From positions 1 to 13,190 of the forward strand of contig JADQBO010000326.1 in assembly GCA_016278585.1 (NCBI GenBank): DNA of 13,190 nt, in the 5' to 3' direction. The DNA is from Desulfosporosinus sp. GTDB taxonomy: Bacteria; Bacillota; Desulfitobacteriia; Desulfitobacteriales; Desulfitobacteriaceae. Numbering within the stretch: the first letter of the stretch is position 1; the number at the start of each line of letters is the position of its first letter. A program made the translations under genes and the position numbers. A model generated the notes under the pieces. That model searched no databases. It saw only the letters and a list, made by a program, of their open reading frames with translations, and was not told the origin of the DNA. This document shows positions 1 through 7,338 of this stretch, in pieces.

Positions 1-1
1 T

Positions 2-706
2 CCCTCACTCACAGCAGGTATCCTCCGCCAAGCCAATTCAGCTTATTATGGGTATGCGAGGAGAATCTCGTCACTTCAGGAAGCTATCGTTATGCTTGGT
101 TTTCAGGTGACACAAGGGTTAGCGATGGCTTCTGCGGTTGCTCCTTTACTTAAGACCACTCTTTTAGGTTACGAAATTGAACAAGAGGGCCTTTGGAAAC
201 ATTCCCTGCTTACCGCCATGACCGCTAAACGTCTGTGTCAATATCGAAAACTTCCTTATGGAGATGTTGCCTTTACTGCAGGCTTACTTCATGATATTGG
301 AAAACTAGTTATCTCTATTTATGTCCAGGAAGTGGGTTCTTTTCTGGTTGAGAAGGTAAAAGAAGCAAAGCTCTCCTATGTTGAACTCGAGGAAAAAGTT
401 ATAGGCTATAACCACGCAACTGTCGGCGGCTTCTTAGCCAGAACCTGGTTTCTACCGGAGGATCTCGTCTCAGCAATTTCCTACCATCATGCTCCTTCAA
501 AAGCGCCTAGTTATCCTGAACTAGCCAACATAATTCATGTTGCCAATGGGCTCGCCAATCTGCTTGGAGTTGGCGGCGGGGTGGACAGTTTATTAAATCC
601 CATACACCAAGAGGCCCTCGCTCAGTTATCCCTCAAAGAGTCCGATCTCGAACATTTGATGGCAGACCTAGGAGAATTCTTGGTGGATCCCACCCTATTT
701 AGTTGA
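2..706 (+). CDS. HDOD-domain protein, 5' end outside the window
   Basis: The reading frame is open to the left edge, so the gene starts before the window; the first ATG at 92 is internal. About 235 residues are visible. Just inside the edge the frame encodes ILRQANSAYYG followed by ISSLQEAIVMLG, the typical core of an HDOD domain (a non-enzymatic relative of HD phosphohydrolases). Downstream come a KHS histidine, an intact LLHDIGK motif near 284-304 and a YHHAP stretch near 482, so HD-type metal-binding residues are kept. HDOD proteins act in signalling and regulation in many bacteria, often with receiver or GGDEF/EAL domains; any such N-terminal domain would lie outside the window. The stop is 17 bases from the end of the convergent neighbour. 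The family is clear, the specific role unknown. Confidence 0.85.
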   Translation, partial: PSLTAGILRQANSAYYGYARRISSLQEAIVMLGFQVTQGLAMASAVAPLLKTTLLGYEIEQEGLWKHSLLTAMTAKRLCQYRKLPYGDVAFTAGLLHDIGKLVISIYVQEVGSFLVEKVKEAKLSYVELEEKVIGYNHATVGGFLARTWFLPEDLVSAISYHHAPSKAPSYPELANIIHVANGLANLLGVGGGVDSLLNPIHQEALAQLSLKESDLEHLMADLGEFLVDPTLFS

Positions 707-723
707 GAGGCTTAAGCCAACTA

Positions 724-1758
724 TTAGCTCTTAATATGTAAATCACACAGAATCTGGTTGAGTACGGTTTCCCGATAGCTGTCAACTTGATCAAAGTTCA
801 CAGCATCCATATAAATCCCCTTTAGCTGAGTCCTATTCGTTTGCCAAGACTCTAAGGTCTCTTTTAAGGTTGCACCCAGAGGTCGTTCTAATCCCTGATC
901 CTTCAAGTTTTCTGGATTCCCTTGCCAGATCGCCAAATGTCGTTCAGGGAAAACTATCCCGATCACTTCATCTGGATTGAGAGGGTGCAAGACGATCTCA
1001 ATTAATTGTCCCAATTGCTGGGCTTCGCGTAGAACCCAATCCAACGCATCTAGAGTTTCATCCCCCTCCAACCGAATCTGATCGAAGTCTGTTAGAAAAT
1101 GGGGCGCTAGATTTAGCCAGCCTTCCGTGGTTAAGCCGTGTAAAAAAAACGGGCTTATAACGCTTTTTTGAAGTAGCTTTAGAGCATTTTCAGCCAATGG
1201 CCAAGGACCCGTGAACTCTTTCTTAACTTTCAACTTGGCTGAGTTCCTAAGTATCCAAGGAATATTACCTTTTTCCATAGGCTGCTTTGTGGTACGAGCC
1301 TCAATCAACGACATTAATTCTGAAGCCAAATCTTCTTCTATGGCCATTTGTAATTCTTGAAGTCGACTTTCAATCTCTATTATCGAGGACCGCTGTTTCT
1401 CTAGCTTAATTTCATTACAAATTTTATTGAAGTCAATAAATTTCTCAACAACCCCTGGGGCACGCCAACGAAGTGGAGAAACCTCCAGGGCATCTAACAT
1501 GGCCAGCCCCATACGAGGCATGATAAAACCTGCCATCGAATCAGGATCCCGCACAGAACGTAAAAAATCAATATCATACCCTCGATCCAATAATTCCAGG
1601 CCTATAACCTTAATTAAGGTCGACTTACCTGTTCCAGGACCTCCTAATAAGACATAAGCTCGTTGCCAGCTGGGCATCATATTTGGTAATAGAGATATGT
1701 AGCCCCTAGTGGTTAGTCCTTCGGCAAAGTAATGTCGCACTCCCGTCTTATTCCTCAT
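724..1758 (-). CDS. PRK06851-type P-loop NTPase with a degenerate second half
   Basis: The protein has 344 residues. Residues 7-17 (VRHYFAEGLTT) lead into a Walker A motif GGPGTGKS at 39-46, then RGYDIDF, RDPDS and a RAPGVVEKF segment near 99-107. This order matches the uncharacterised PRK06851 family of Firmicutes ATPases/nucleotide-kinase-like proteins. A charged, probably coiled-coil stretch covers about 115-155. Family members as I know them have two P-loop domains. Here the second half (from about 202) repeats the pattern (FFLHGLTTEGW, then EIVLHPLNPDEVIGIVFPE), but the Walker A position reads EGDETLDAL with no GK[ST], so the second site is probably dead. The ATG at 1756-1758 is preceded by GGGGG eight bases upstream. 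No function is known; nucleotide binding by the first half is the only safe inference. No operon partner is visible. Confidence 0.75.
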   Translation of the reverse strand: MRNKTGVRHYFAEGLTTRGYISLLPNMMPSWQRAYVLLGGPGTGKSTLIKVIGLELLDRGYDIDFLRSVRDPDSMAGFIMPRMGLAMLDALEVSPLRWRAPGVVEKFIDFNKICNEIKLEKQRSSIIEIESRLQELQMAIEEDLASELMSLIEARTTKQPMEKGNIPWILRNSAKLKVKKEFTGPWPLAENALKLLQKSVISPFFLHGLTTEGWLNLAPHFLTDFDQIRLEGDETLDALDWVLREAQQLGQLIEIVLHPLNPDEVIGIVFPERHLAIWQGNPENLKDQGLERPLGATLKETLESWQTNRTQLKGIYMDAVNFDQVDSYRETVLNQILCDLHIKS

Positions 1759-1783
1759 GCTGGTTACCCCCGTCGTTTTTTAT

Positions 1784-2070
1784 GATCAGCGTAGTTTATG
1801 CATCAAGGCTTACAACGGCCACAAAATCGAGGTGCGATATTCAAACTACAACCCTCAATAATCCAGTTCACTTAAGCTGACCATCAAGACTCCCGGCGTC
1901 GAAAAGCCTTTCTACAGAGGTTCACCAAGCCACCTATTTGAATACTTCGCACTGAAGGAAGGACTCTATCCCATCAAAGCCAGGATTATTTGAAACTCAA
2001 CTTAAAGGAATTAGGGGCCTACCGCAAATTAAAAGACACGCTCTCGTTTTATGAAGCGTGTCTTTTATAA
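1784..2070 (+). pseudogene. possible decayed ORF remnant, family not recognised
   Basis: The gap between the NTPase gene and ctp has no intact ORF, but the plus strand reads like broken protein. From 1784 the frame encodes DQRSLCIKAYNGHKIEVRY and so on, meets TAA at 1859-1861, then continues open (LTIKTPGVEKPFYRG, SHLFEYFALKEGLYPIKA) to TGA at 1991-1993. A -1 shift at about 1981 enters a frame reading QDYLKLNLKELGAYRKLKD and ending at TAA 2068-2070. One nonsense change and one frameshift would restore about 95 residues. No start codon with an SD is evident. I do not recognise the family; the call rests only on protein-like composition and could be chance. The 3' end overlaps the terminator hairpin, which counts against it being a real gene end. 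Confidence 0.3.
2031..2066 (-). terminator. intrinsic terminator after ctp
   Basis: A perfect 12-bp inverted repeat (arms 2031-2042 and 2055-2066, AAAAGACACGCT and its complement) encloses a 12-base loop. It lies 13 bases beyond the ctp stop codon on the minus strand. The arms end in A/T runs on both sides, so it could work in both orientations. It most likely closes the ctp transcript. Confidence 0.75.
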
Positions 2071-2079
2071 ATTAACTCT

Positions 2080-3261
2080 TTATTTTAGTTTCCCTTTAAG
2101 GGTTTGAAGAGCTTTTTGAAGTTGAGGATCAAAATTCGTGTCGATCGGAGTAATGGTAGGTTGCTGCCCTTTGGGTAGCTCGACCTTAATGTCTGGTTCA
2201 ATTCCTTTTTTATGAATATCTAACTTATTCGGCGTTAAATATTTGGCAGTGGTTAATTTAACACTCGTTCCTCCATCTAAAGGGAAAATCGTTTGTACTA
2301 TTCCCTTTCCAAACGTTTGAACTCCCACAAGGTTCGCAGTTCCCTTGTCCTTAATTGCTCCTGCTACGATTTCCGCAGCTGAAGCGCTCTCTTCGTTGAC
2401 AAGTACAACCATTGGTAGCCCCAAATATGTACCATCTGTCATCTTGGTATCTATGTTCCCTTGTTTATCTACAATGTACACAACTGGGCCCTCAGGGATG
2501 AAATTACTAGCCACTTGTACAGCGGCATTGAGCTCGCCGCCATGGTTATACCTCATATCCAAGATAAGTCCTTTGAAATTCTTAATATTCATGGTGCTAA
2601 AAGTCTCTTTAAGCTCATTTCCAGTATCTGAGCCAAATTGAGTAATACTGATATAGGCTATGTCAGGATTCCCAGGTAATGCTTTCCCATCAACGGTTGG
2701 AACTGTGATATTTTCTCTCGTTATACTAACCGTGAACGTTTTATTCGTGCTTTCTCTGTATAGAGCCAAGTTTACTTTCGTTCCGGGCTCTCCCCGCATT
2801 AAGCCTACCGCTTTATCCTGCTCCATGCCTGCAGTAGGTGTATCGTTGATCTTACTGACTACATCACCTGACTGAATTCCGGCTTTGCTGGCTGGTGAAT
2901 TCTTGATCGGGCGCAGTACAACGAGCTTCGTCGGATCCTTGAGACTCAGGACGATCCCTATCCCACCAAATTTTCCTTCCAGTATTTGAAACAGCTCTTG
3001 GTTCTCCTGGGCATTCATGTATGTCGAATATGGGTCACCTAAACTTTCTACAACGCCTTTCGTTGCGCCTTCTACTAGTTGATCTGTCGTCACATTTTCT
3101 AAATAATCGTAGCGGATAAGTTGCACAACATGGACTAGCCGCCCCACGTTATTAACGTTAGCAATCACAACTCCACTTACTAATGTGGTCACTAATACAG
3201 AAAAAACTAAGAATATGACTCCAACGTGTTTGGCTATTCGTTTCATGTTCCACTCTTGCAA
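2080..3261 (-). CDS. ctpA: S41 C-terminal processing protease with PDZ domain
   Basis: This 393-residue protein is a membrane-anchored or exported serine protease that cleaves substrates near their C-termini. A hydrophobic segment at about 14-35 is the anchor or signal. A PDZ domain spans roughly 95-175 (GIGIVL, SPASKAGIQSGD). The S41 core follows, with catalytic Ser294 in ESASAAEI, Lys319 in TFGKG exactly 25 residues later, and Gln323; this is the Ser/Lys spacing of E. coli Tsp. No peptidoglycan-binding domain follows the protease core. The start is TTG with AAGGAAGGGG 10 bases upstream; the ATG at 3244-3246 is the alternative and has a weaker SD. By position after ftsEX it corresponds to B. 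subtilis ctpB, whose product helps activate sigma-K during sporulation; that role here is inference. A hairpin separates it from the M23 gene. Confidence 0.92.
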   Translation of the reverse strand: MQEWNMKRIAKHVGVIFLVFSVLVTTLVSGVVIANVNNVGRLVHVVQLIRYDYLENVTTDQLVEGATKGVVESLGDPYSTYMNAQENQELFQILEGKFGGIGIVLSLKDPTKLVVLRPIKNSPASKAGIQSGDVVSKINDTPTAGMEQDKAVGLMRGEPGTKVNLALYRESTNKTFTVSITRENITVPTVDGKALPGNPDIAYISITQFGSDTGNELKETFSTMNIKNFKGLILDMRYNHGGELNAAVQVASNFIPEGPVVYIVDKQGNIDTKMTDGTYLGLPMVVLVNEESASAAEIVAGAIKDKGTANLVGVQTFGKGIVQTIFPLDGGTSVKLTTAKYLTPNKLDIHKKGIEPDIKVELPKGQQPTITPIDTNFDPQLQKALQTLKGKLK

Positions 3262-3353
3262 TCCTGTAAACCCCTTCCTTTCACGGCATTAACCAGCTTG
3301 GCGATACTCTGACCTCAAACATCTTATACGAGGCCTGGATGCGCATAAATGCA

Positions 3354-3374
3354 ACTCGGCCTGGATGGCCGAGT
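3354..3374 (-). terminator. GC-rich hairpin between the M23 gene and ctp, possible terminator
   Basis: A perfect 8-bp stem (ACTCGGCC, 5-base loop, GGCCGAGT) lies 67 bases beyond the M23 hydrolase stop. On the minus strand it is followed by TTGCATTT, which is only weakly U-rich. It may therefore attenuate rather than end transcription into ctp. A 10-base direct repeat, GGCCTGGATG, occurs at 3332-3341 and 3358-3367, the second copy overlapping the hairpin. Confidence 0.45.
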
Positions 3375-3441
3375 GTCCTTGTCGCCAAGTTTTCTTGCTC
3401 TATTATATGCTTATTTATACGTAGAAATACTGCTTATCCAT

Positions 3442-4596
3442 TTAGTTCGGAAAATACTGCAAAGGATCTGTAGGATTACCTCCTACCCGAACCTCAAAAT
3501 GCAAGTGTGCACCTGTACTCCATCCTGTTGATCCAACAGCCCCGATGACTTGATTAGCCTCCACAGATTGTCCTTCACTGACATCTAAACGTGATTGATG
3601 ACCATAAAGGGTGGATATCCCACCGCCATGGTCAATTATTGTCATATTTCCATAGGCTGTATTCCAACCAGCCATGATAACAACCCCTGCTCCTGCTGCA
3701 TGGAGTTTAGCCCCCATGGGAGCGGCAATATCAGTTCCGGTATGCATACTGCGTTTTTTTCTAATGGGATGGGTGCGCCAGCCGAAGGGGCTGGTAATCT
3801 GGTAATAGCCTGGTACTGGCCAAGTGGAAACGGTTCCACTCGAGCTCCCTTTCGTCGTATTTCCTGACTGTGCCGCCTGTAATTTGCGAATCTTCTCCGT
3901 CAAAGCCTTTGACTCTGCTTCCAATCGTTCAACCTCATCAAAAGCAGCTTGTTGGGCCTTCAGACTCTGATCTACAGCACCGCGTTGTTGAATTTTTTTA
4001 TGATCGAGATCGGCGCTAATTAAAAAGGCCTGTTTTTGAATCTCTGCCGCCTGGTCCCGTTTAATTTGTAATTCACGGGCCTTTTTAGCAATTTGTTCTT
4101 TTTTAGACTCAATATCCGTTAGGAGCTGGCGATCATTATCCACCAGCTTTGAAAAATACTCCATTCTCGCTATAAAGTCGCTAAGGTCTGAAGACTGGAA
4201 AAGCAATTCCAAGTAGCTAATCTGACCACTCTCATAAATACCTCGTGCCCGTTTCCCTAGAGCTACTCGACGGTCGTTAAGCTCCCTTTGCTTTTGATCC
4301 AGTTCTTGTTGCGCTGAGGTGACTTGTTTTTGTGCTTGCATATAGGCAACCTTCTTCTGATTCAAAGCCGCCTGCGCCTCGGCGACTTGGGTTTCTAATT
4401 GGGCCAGTTCGCGCTTCATAATCTCTGCCGTATAGGTTAATTTTTTTAGCTGCCCCCGAGCTTGATCTTCCTTATTTTGAATCTGTTTCTGCTGTTGAAT
4501 GTTATCTCCTAATTGATCAGCCCGGGCAGGCAATGCCGACATCCCAAGCAAAAGAACACTAACCAGCACAGTTAATATGACTTTCTTGCCGAACAA
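3442..4596 (-). CDS. secreted coiled-coil murein hydrolase, M23/LytM, EnvC/PcsB/CwlO-like
   Basis: This 384-residue protein is predicted to cut peptidoglycan cross-links outside the membrane. A signal peptide covers 1-26, with likely cleavage after PARA. Long Lys/Glu/Gln-rich coiled coils (about 30-115 and 150-245) flank a YESGQISYLELLF segment typical of FtsEX-partner hydrolases. After a Gly/Ser linker comes a C-terminal M23 domain (about 265-384) with zinc ligands H285, D289 and H366 and catalytic H333 and H364, so unlike E. coli EnvC the catalytic residues are all present and it should be an active enzyme. The start is TTG, supported by GGAGG six bases upstream and by the signal peptide directly after it. 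ftsX ends 27 bases upstream, so the genes are probably co-transcribed, and FtsEX is the likely regulator, as for EnvC, PcsB and CwlO. Confidence 0.92.
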   Translation of the reverse strand: MFGKKVILTVLVSVLLLGMSALPARADQLGDNIQQQKQIQNKEDQARGQLKKLTYTAEIMKRELAQLETQVAEAQAALNQKKVAYMQAQKQVTSAQQELDQKQRELNDRRVALGKRARGIYESGQISYLELLFQSSDLSDFIARMEYFSKLVDNDRQLLTDIESKKEQIAKKARELQIKRDQAAEIQKQAFLISADLDHKKIQQRGAVDQSLKAQQAAFDEVERLEAESKALTEKIRKLQAAQSGNTTKGSSSGTVSTWPVPGYYQITSPFGWRTHPIRKKRSMHTGTDIAAPMGAKLHAAGAGVVIMAGWNTAYGNMTIIDHGGGISTLYGHQSRLDVSEGQSVEANQVIGAVGSTGWSTGAHLHFEVRVGGNPTDPLQYFPN

Positions 4597-4623
4597 ACGA
4601 CCCCTCCGTTCTTAACTGAAACT

Positions 4624-5526
4624 TCATCTTCCTCCCTTAGCGCGCAAAAACTTCTGTAAAGAAACCCCACTACCTAACGCACCCATTGCCATTCCTGCAA
4701 TTAATAGCCCAACAGAAACCTGACGAAAGAGGACATCATTTTGAACAACGGGCAAGAAGGTTAAGGATGATTGCACATACATTGTTATCCAATTGTAGCC
4801 CAGTCCGACAATGATGGCGGCCAACAGTCCCCCAATAAGACCTAAGACCAACCCTTCGATAAGAAAAGGCCAACGAATAAAACCATTGCTTGCTCCAACT
4901 AATTTCATAATCTGAATTTCCTGCCGGCGGGAAAAAACATTCATTTTAACGTTAATGGAAATAAGTACAATTGCTGCAATACCAAAGACCCCAACTACAG
5001 CAAAGCCAATCCATCTCAACCATTGTGTAAATTTCAGAAGTTGGTCTACAAAGCCCTGTCCATAACGCACTCTTTCTACCCCAGAAAGTGCTGCCACAGA
5101 GTCTGCCAAGGCTACAACGTTCTGAGGATCTGTTGCCTTGACCGTCAGCTTATCTGGAAAAGGGTTGGTTCCCCCTAGATCAGCCAATAAATCACTTTGT
5201 GTTCCCCCCATTGTAGTACCAAAATCCTCTAGGGCTTTCTCCTTTGTGACCAAGACCACCGACTCCACTCCCGGCATCTCTTGGATCTGTCGTTGTATGG
5301 CCTGTACTTCTGATGAGGTTGCGTTGATTTGCACAAACGTAGCAATCTCCAACTCAGATTCGAAGGATTTAGCCATATTTGAGGCGTTAGCTAAGAAAAA
5401 AACCGAGTAACCCAGGATCACCAACGAGACCATAACGGTTATGACGGAGGCCAAACTAAGCCAGGGATTGCGTCTCACAGAGTTAACCGTCTCGCGGAGA
5501 ATATAGCCAGAGGAATTAAGCATCAT
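4624..5526 (-). CDS. ftsX: cell-division ABC transporter-like permease FtsX
   Basis: This is the integral-membrane half of FtsEX, which passes ATP-driven conformational change to an extracellular murein hydrolase rather than moving a substrate. One transmembrane segment lies near residues 22-48. An extracytoplasmic domain follows to about 160 (LEIATFVQI, EMPGVESVVLVTKEKALEDF). Three more transmembrane segments lie in the C-terminal half, with the cytoplasmic SRRQEIQIMKLVGAS loop between the second and third. The chosen ATG at 5524-5526 (MMLNSSGY) gives 300 residues and has GGGAGGA eight bases upstream; a longer frame from 5568 lacks such a site and lies inside ftsE. The start overlaps the ftsE end by 11 bases, indicating translational coupling. 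The stop TGA is directly followed by the M23 gene region. Confidence 0.95.
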   Translation of the reverse strand: MMLNSSGYILRETVNSVRRNPWLSLASVITVMVSLVILGYSVFFLANASNMAKSFESELEIATFVQINATSSEVQAIQRQIQEMPGVESVVLVTKEKALEDFGTTMGGTQSDLLADLGGTNPFPDKLTVKATDPQNVVALADSVAALSGVERVRYGQGFVDQLLKFTQWLRWIGFAVVGVFGIAAIVLISINVKMNVFSRRQEIQIMKLVGASNGFIRWPFLIEGLVLGLIGGLLAAIIVGLGYNWITMYVQSSLTFLPVVQNDVLFRQVSVGLLIAGMAMGALGSGVSLQKFLRAKGGR

Positions 5527-6202
5527 AGCCGTATCCTCCCTTTTCTTCATCGCGGGCAACTCGACCATTCTCTATGGCAATGACACGTTTTTGCATTTTA
5601 TTCACAATCGCTCTGGCATGAGTGGCCATCACAACTGTCGTGCCTCGCTTATTGATATTGTAAAGTAAATCCATAATATCCCAAGCCGTATCTGGGTCAA
5701 GGTTTCCGGTGGGTTCATCTGCTACTAACAGTGCCGGATTATTAATAATGGCTCTTGCTACGCAAACCCTTTGTTGTTCTCCACCCGATAGTTCATTGGG
5801 ATAAGCCGCCGCTTTAGACTTAAGTCCAACAAGTTCTAAGGTTGCCAGGGTACGATTTTTGACCTCACGCTTAGCTACCCCGATCACCTCAAGTGCAAAA
5901 GCAACATTTTCAAAAACTGTTTTATTGGGTAACAGCTTAAAATCCTGAAAAATCACTCCAATGTTGCGCCTTAAATAAGGTACTTCCCAATTTTTCATTC
6001 GCACTAAATTTTTGCCATTAATCTGAACTTGCCCTCTTGTTGGAGTCTCTTCACGATATAATAACTTAATTAATGTCGATTTACCGGCTCCACTAGGGCC
6101 CACCAGAAAAACAAAGTTCCCTTTGCCAATTTTTAGATTAACATCGACAAGGGCTCTGGCACCGTTAAGATAAATCTTGGACACATTTGTCAACTGAATC
6201 AT
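5516..6202 (-). CDS. ftsE: cell-division ATP-binding protein FtsE
   Basis: This is the cytoplasmic ABC ATPase of FtsEX, partner of the overlapping ftsX. Its 228 residues are the usual FtsE length. Walker A is GPSGAGKS at 35-42, the Q-loop Q86 lies in FQDFKLL, the ABC signature LSGGE is at 138-142, Walker B is LLVADE at 158-163 with the catalytic Glu163, and the H-loop His195 lies in ATHA; all are intact. I placed the start at ATG 6200-6202 because AAGGAGG lies five bases upstream and MIQLTNVSKIY is the normal FtsE beginning. A longer in-frame ORF to 6337 runs back into the upstream terminator and is not credible. It is the first gene of the ftsE-ftsX-M23 unit, with a sigma-H-like promoter about 55 bases upstream. 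Confidence 0.96.
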   Translation of the reverse strand: MIQLTNVSKIYLNGARALVDVNLKIGKGNFVFLVGPSGAGKSTLIKLLYREETPTRGQVQINGKNLVRMKNWEVPYLRRNIGVIFQDFKLLPNKTVFENVAFALEVIGVAKREVKNRTLATLELVGLKSKAAAYPNELSGGEQQRVCVARAIINNPALLVADEPTGNLDPDTAWDIMDLLYNINKRGTTVVMATHARAIVNKMQKRVIAIENGRVARDEEKGGYGYDA

Positions 6203-6256
6203 ACTGTCCTCCTTGATTTGATACGCCACGCCCTTTTTCTCCATAACTCTTATTTT

Positions 6257-6281
6257 ATTCGACACCAGCCGTGGATTTCCT
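6257..6281 (-). promoter_or_regulatory. sigma-H-like promoter of ftsEX
   Basis: On the minus strand AGGA (6278-6281) is followed after 17 bases by GAAT (6257-6260). Flanking bases also fit the B. subtilis sigma-H consensus as I know it (RnAGGAwWW, 11-12 bases, RnnGAATww): ACAGGAAAT, 11 bases, GTCGAATAA. It sits between the upstream transketolase terminator and the ftsE SD, giving a leader of roughly 45-50 bases. No convincing sigma-A pair is seen here. The site is predicted from sequence only. Confidence 0.6.
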
Positions 6282-6322
6282 GTTTCTATAGCCAAAGATT
6301 CTTTATGTTTTGTGTAATCAAA

Positions 6323-6362
6323 ATAAGGGCCCAACATTCTCTATGAATGCTAGGGCCCTTAT
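6323..6362 (-). terminator. intrinsic terminator of the transketolase unit
   Basis: A perfect 10-bp outer stem (ATAAGGGCCC with GGGCCCTTAT) is extended by an inner CATTC/GAATG pairing. On the minus strand the stem runs into TTATTTTG, a U-rich tail. It starts 31 bases after the transketolase C-subunit stop and separates that unit from ftsEX. Confidence 0.85.
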
Positions 6363-6393
6363 AACTCATCCCATATATACTAGGTTAAGACGG

Positions 6394-7338
6394 TTACCTC
6401 TGCTTTTTAGCCAGCACCTCATGGACTGCCTGAACTAAAGCTGCTTTAGTTAAACCGTATTTTTCGAGTAGCTCATGGGGCTTGCCGGATTCTCCAAAGG
6501 TATCTTTAAGTCCGACGCGAACGATAGGGGTTGGCTGCCTTTCGCTTAGAACCTCTGAGATTGCACTTCCTAAACCACCGATGATGTTATGTTCCTCTGC
6601 CGTCACAACGGCTTTAGTCTTTTTCGCAATCCTGACGATCGTCTCTTCATCGAGCGGCTTAACAGAAGCCACATTCACGACGCTCACGTTAATCCCCTCA
6701 GCAGCTAGTTCATTCGCTGCGTCCAGAGCCATAGAAACCATAACACCGTTAGCCATGATGGTCACATCTGTTCCTTCTTTAAGGACATTGGCCTTCCCAA
6801 TCTCAAAGGAATAATCGTTTCCAAAAAGCAGTGGAACATCTAAACGGCCCATTCGAATATATACAGGACCATAGTATTTAGCAGCTGCTAAAATCACTTG
6901 GCGAGTTTCCTCCCCATCTGCAGGGACTAAAACAACCATGTTGGGAACGGCGCGCATGATCGCTACGTCTTCGATGGCCTGATGGGATCCGCCGTCCTCC
7001 CCAACTGTAATGCCAGAATGTGTCGCTGCAATTTTTACATTAAGCTTGGGATAAGCAATCGAGTTGCGGATTTGCTCAAAGGCTCGTCCAACTGCAAAAA
7101 TTGCGAAGGTACTGGCAAACGGAATTTTGCCTGCTGCTGCTAGACCAGCAGCCGTTCCTAGAAGATTTGCCTCAGCAATCCCCATATTAAAGAAACGCTC
7201 CGGATATTTTTTGCCAAAGTCAGCAGTCTTGGTGGACTTTGATAAGTCTGCATCTAATACAACCACATTAGGATTTTCAGCCCCTAAAACCAGGAGAGCC
7301 TTACCATAGGCTTCACGTGTCGCTTGTTTATCAGCCAA
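6394..7338 (-). CDS. transketolase, C-terminal subunit (pyrimidine-binding and C-terminal domains)
   Basis: This 314-residue protein is the second half of a split transketolase, which transfers two-carbon units between sugar phosphates in the non-oxidative pentose phosphate pathway using thiamine diphosphate. The pyrimidine-binding domain is at the N-terminus, with the cofactor-activating Glu56 in NMGIAEANLLG and the conserved THSGITVGEDGGSHQ stretch at 106-120 (His107, His119). A C-terminal transketolase domain follows from about 180. It must pair with the product of the preceding gene, which carries the diphosphate-binding part. The start is TTG at 7336-7338, overlapping the upstream stop region by eight bases and preceded by GGGAGGAGG, so the two subunits are translationally coupled. 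A strong terminator follows. 1-deoxy-xylulose-5-phosphate synthase is excluded because that enzyme is a single, longer chain. Confidence 0.94.
   Translation of the reverse strand: MADKQATREAYGKALLVLGAENPNVVVLDADLSKSTKTADFGKKYPERFFNMGIAEANLLGTAAGLAAAGKIPFASTFAIFAVGRAFEQIRNSIAYPKLNVKIAATHSGITVGEDGGSHQAIEDVAIMRAVPNMVVLVPADGEETRQVILAAAKYYGPVYIRMGRLDVPLLFGNDYSFEIGKANVLKEGTDVTIMANGVMVSMALDAANELAAEGINVSVVNVASVKPLDEETIVRIAKKTKAVVTAEEHNIIGGLGSAISEVLSERQPTPIVRVGLKDTFGESGKPHELLEKYGLTKAALVQAVHEVLAKKQR

Noticed and set aside
709..718. GGCTTAAGCC palindrome between the convergent HDOD and NTPase genes
   Set aside because: A 10-base palindrome with no loop and no T tract is not a credible bidirectional terminator.
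1427..1657. Plus-strand ORF inside the NTPase gene, and the similar opposite-strand ORFs in ctp, ftsX, tkt, prfB and secA
   Set aside because: They are antisense shadows of conserved genes, with no SD and no recognisable domain.
3402..3407. Perfect TATAAT (minus strand) just after the M23 stop as a ctp promoter
   Set aside because: There is no recognisable -35 at 16-18 bases, and the hairpin at 3354-3374 would lie between it and ctp.
6203..6337. N-terminal extension of ftsE to 6337
   Set aside because: It begins inside the transketolase terminator, contains the sigma-H-like promoter, and the internal ATG at 6202 has a near-perfect SD and gives the normal 228-residue FtsE.
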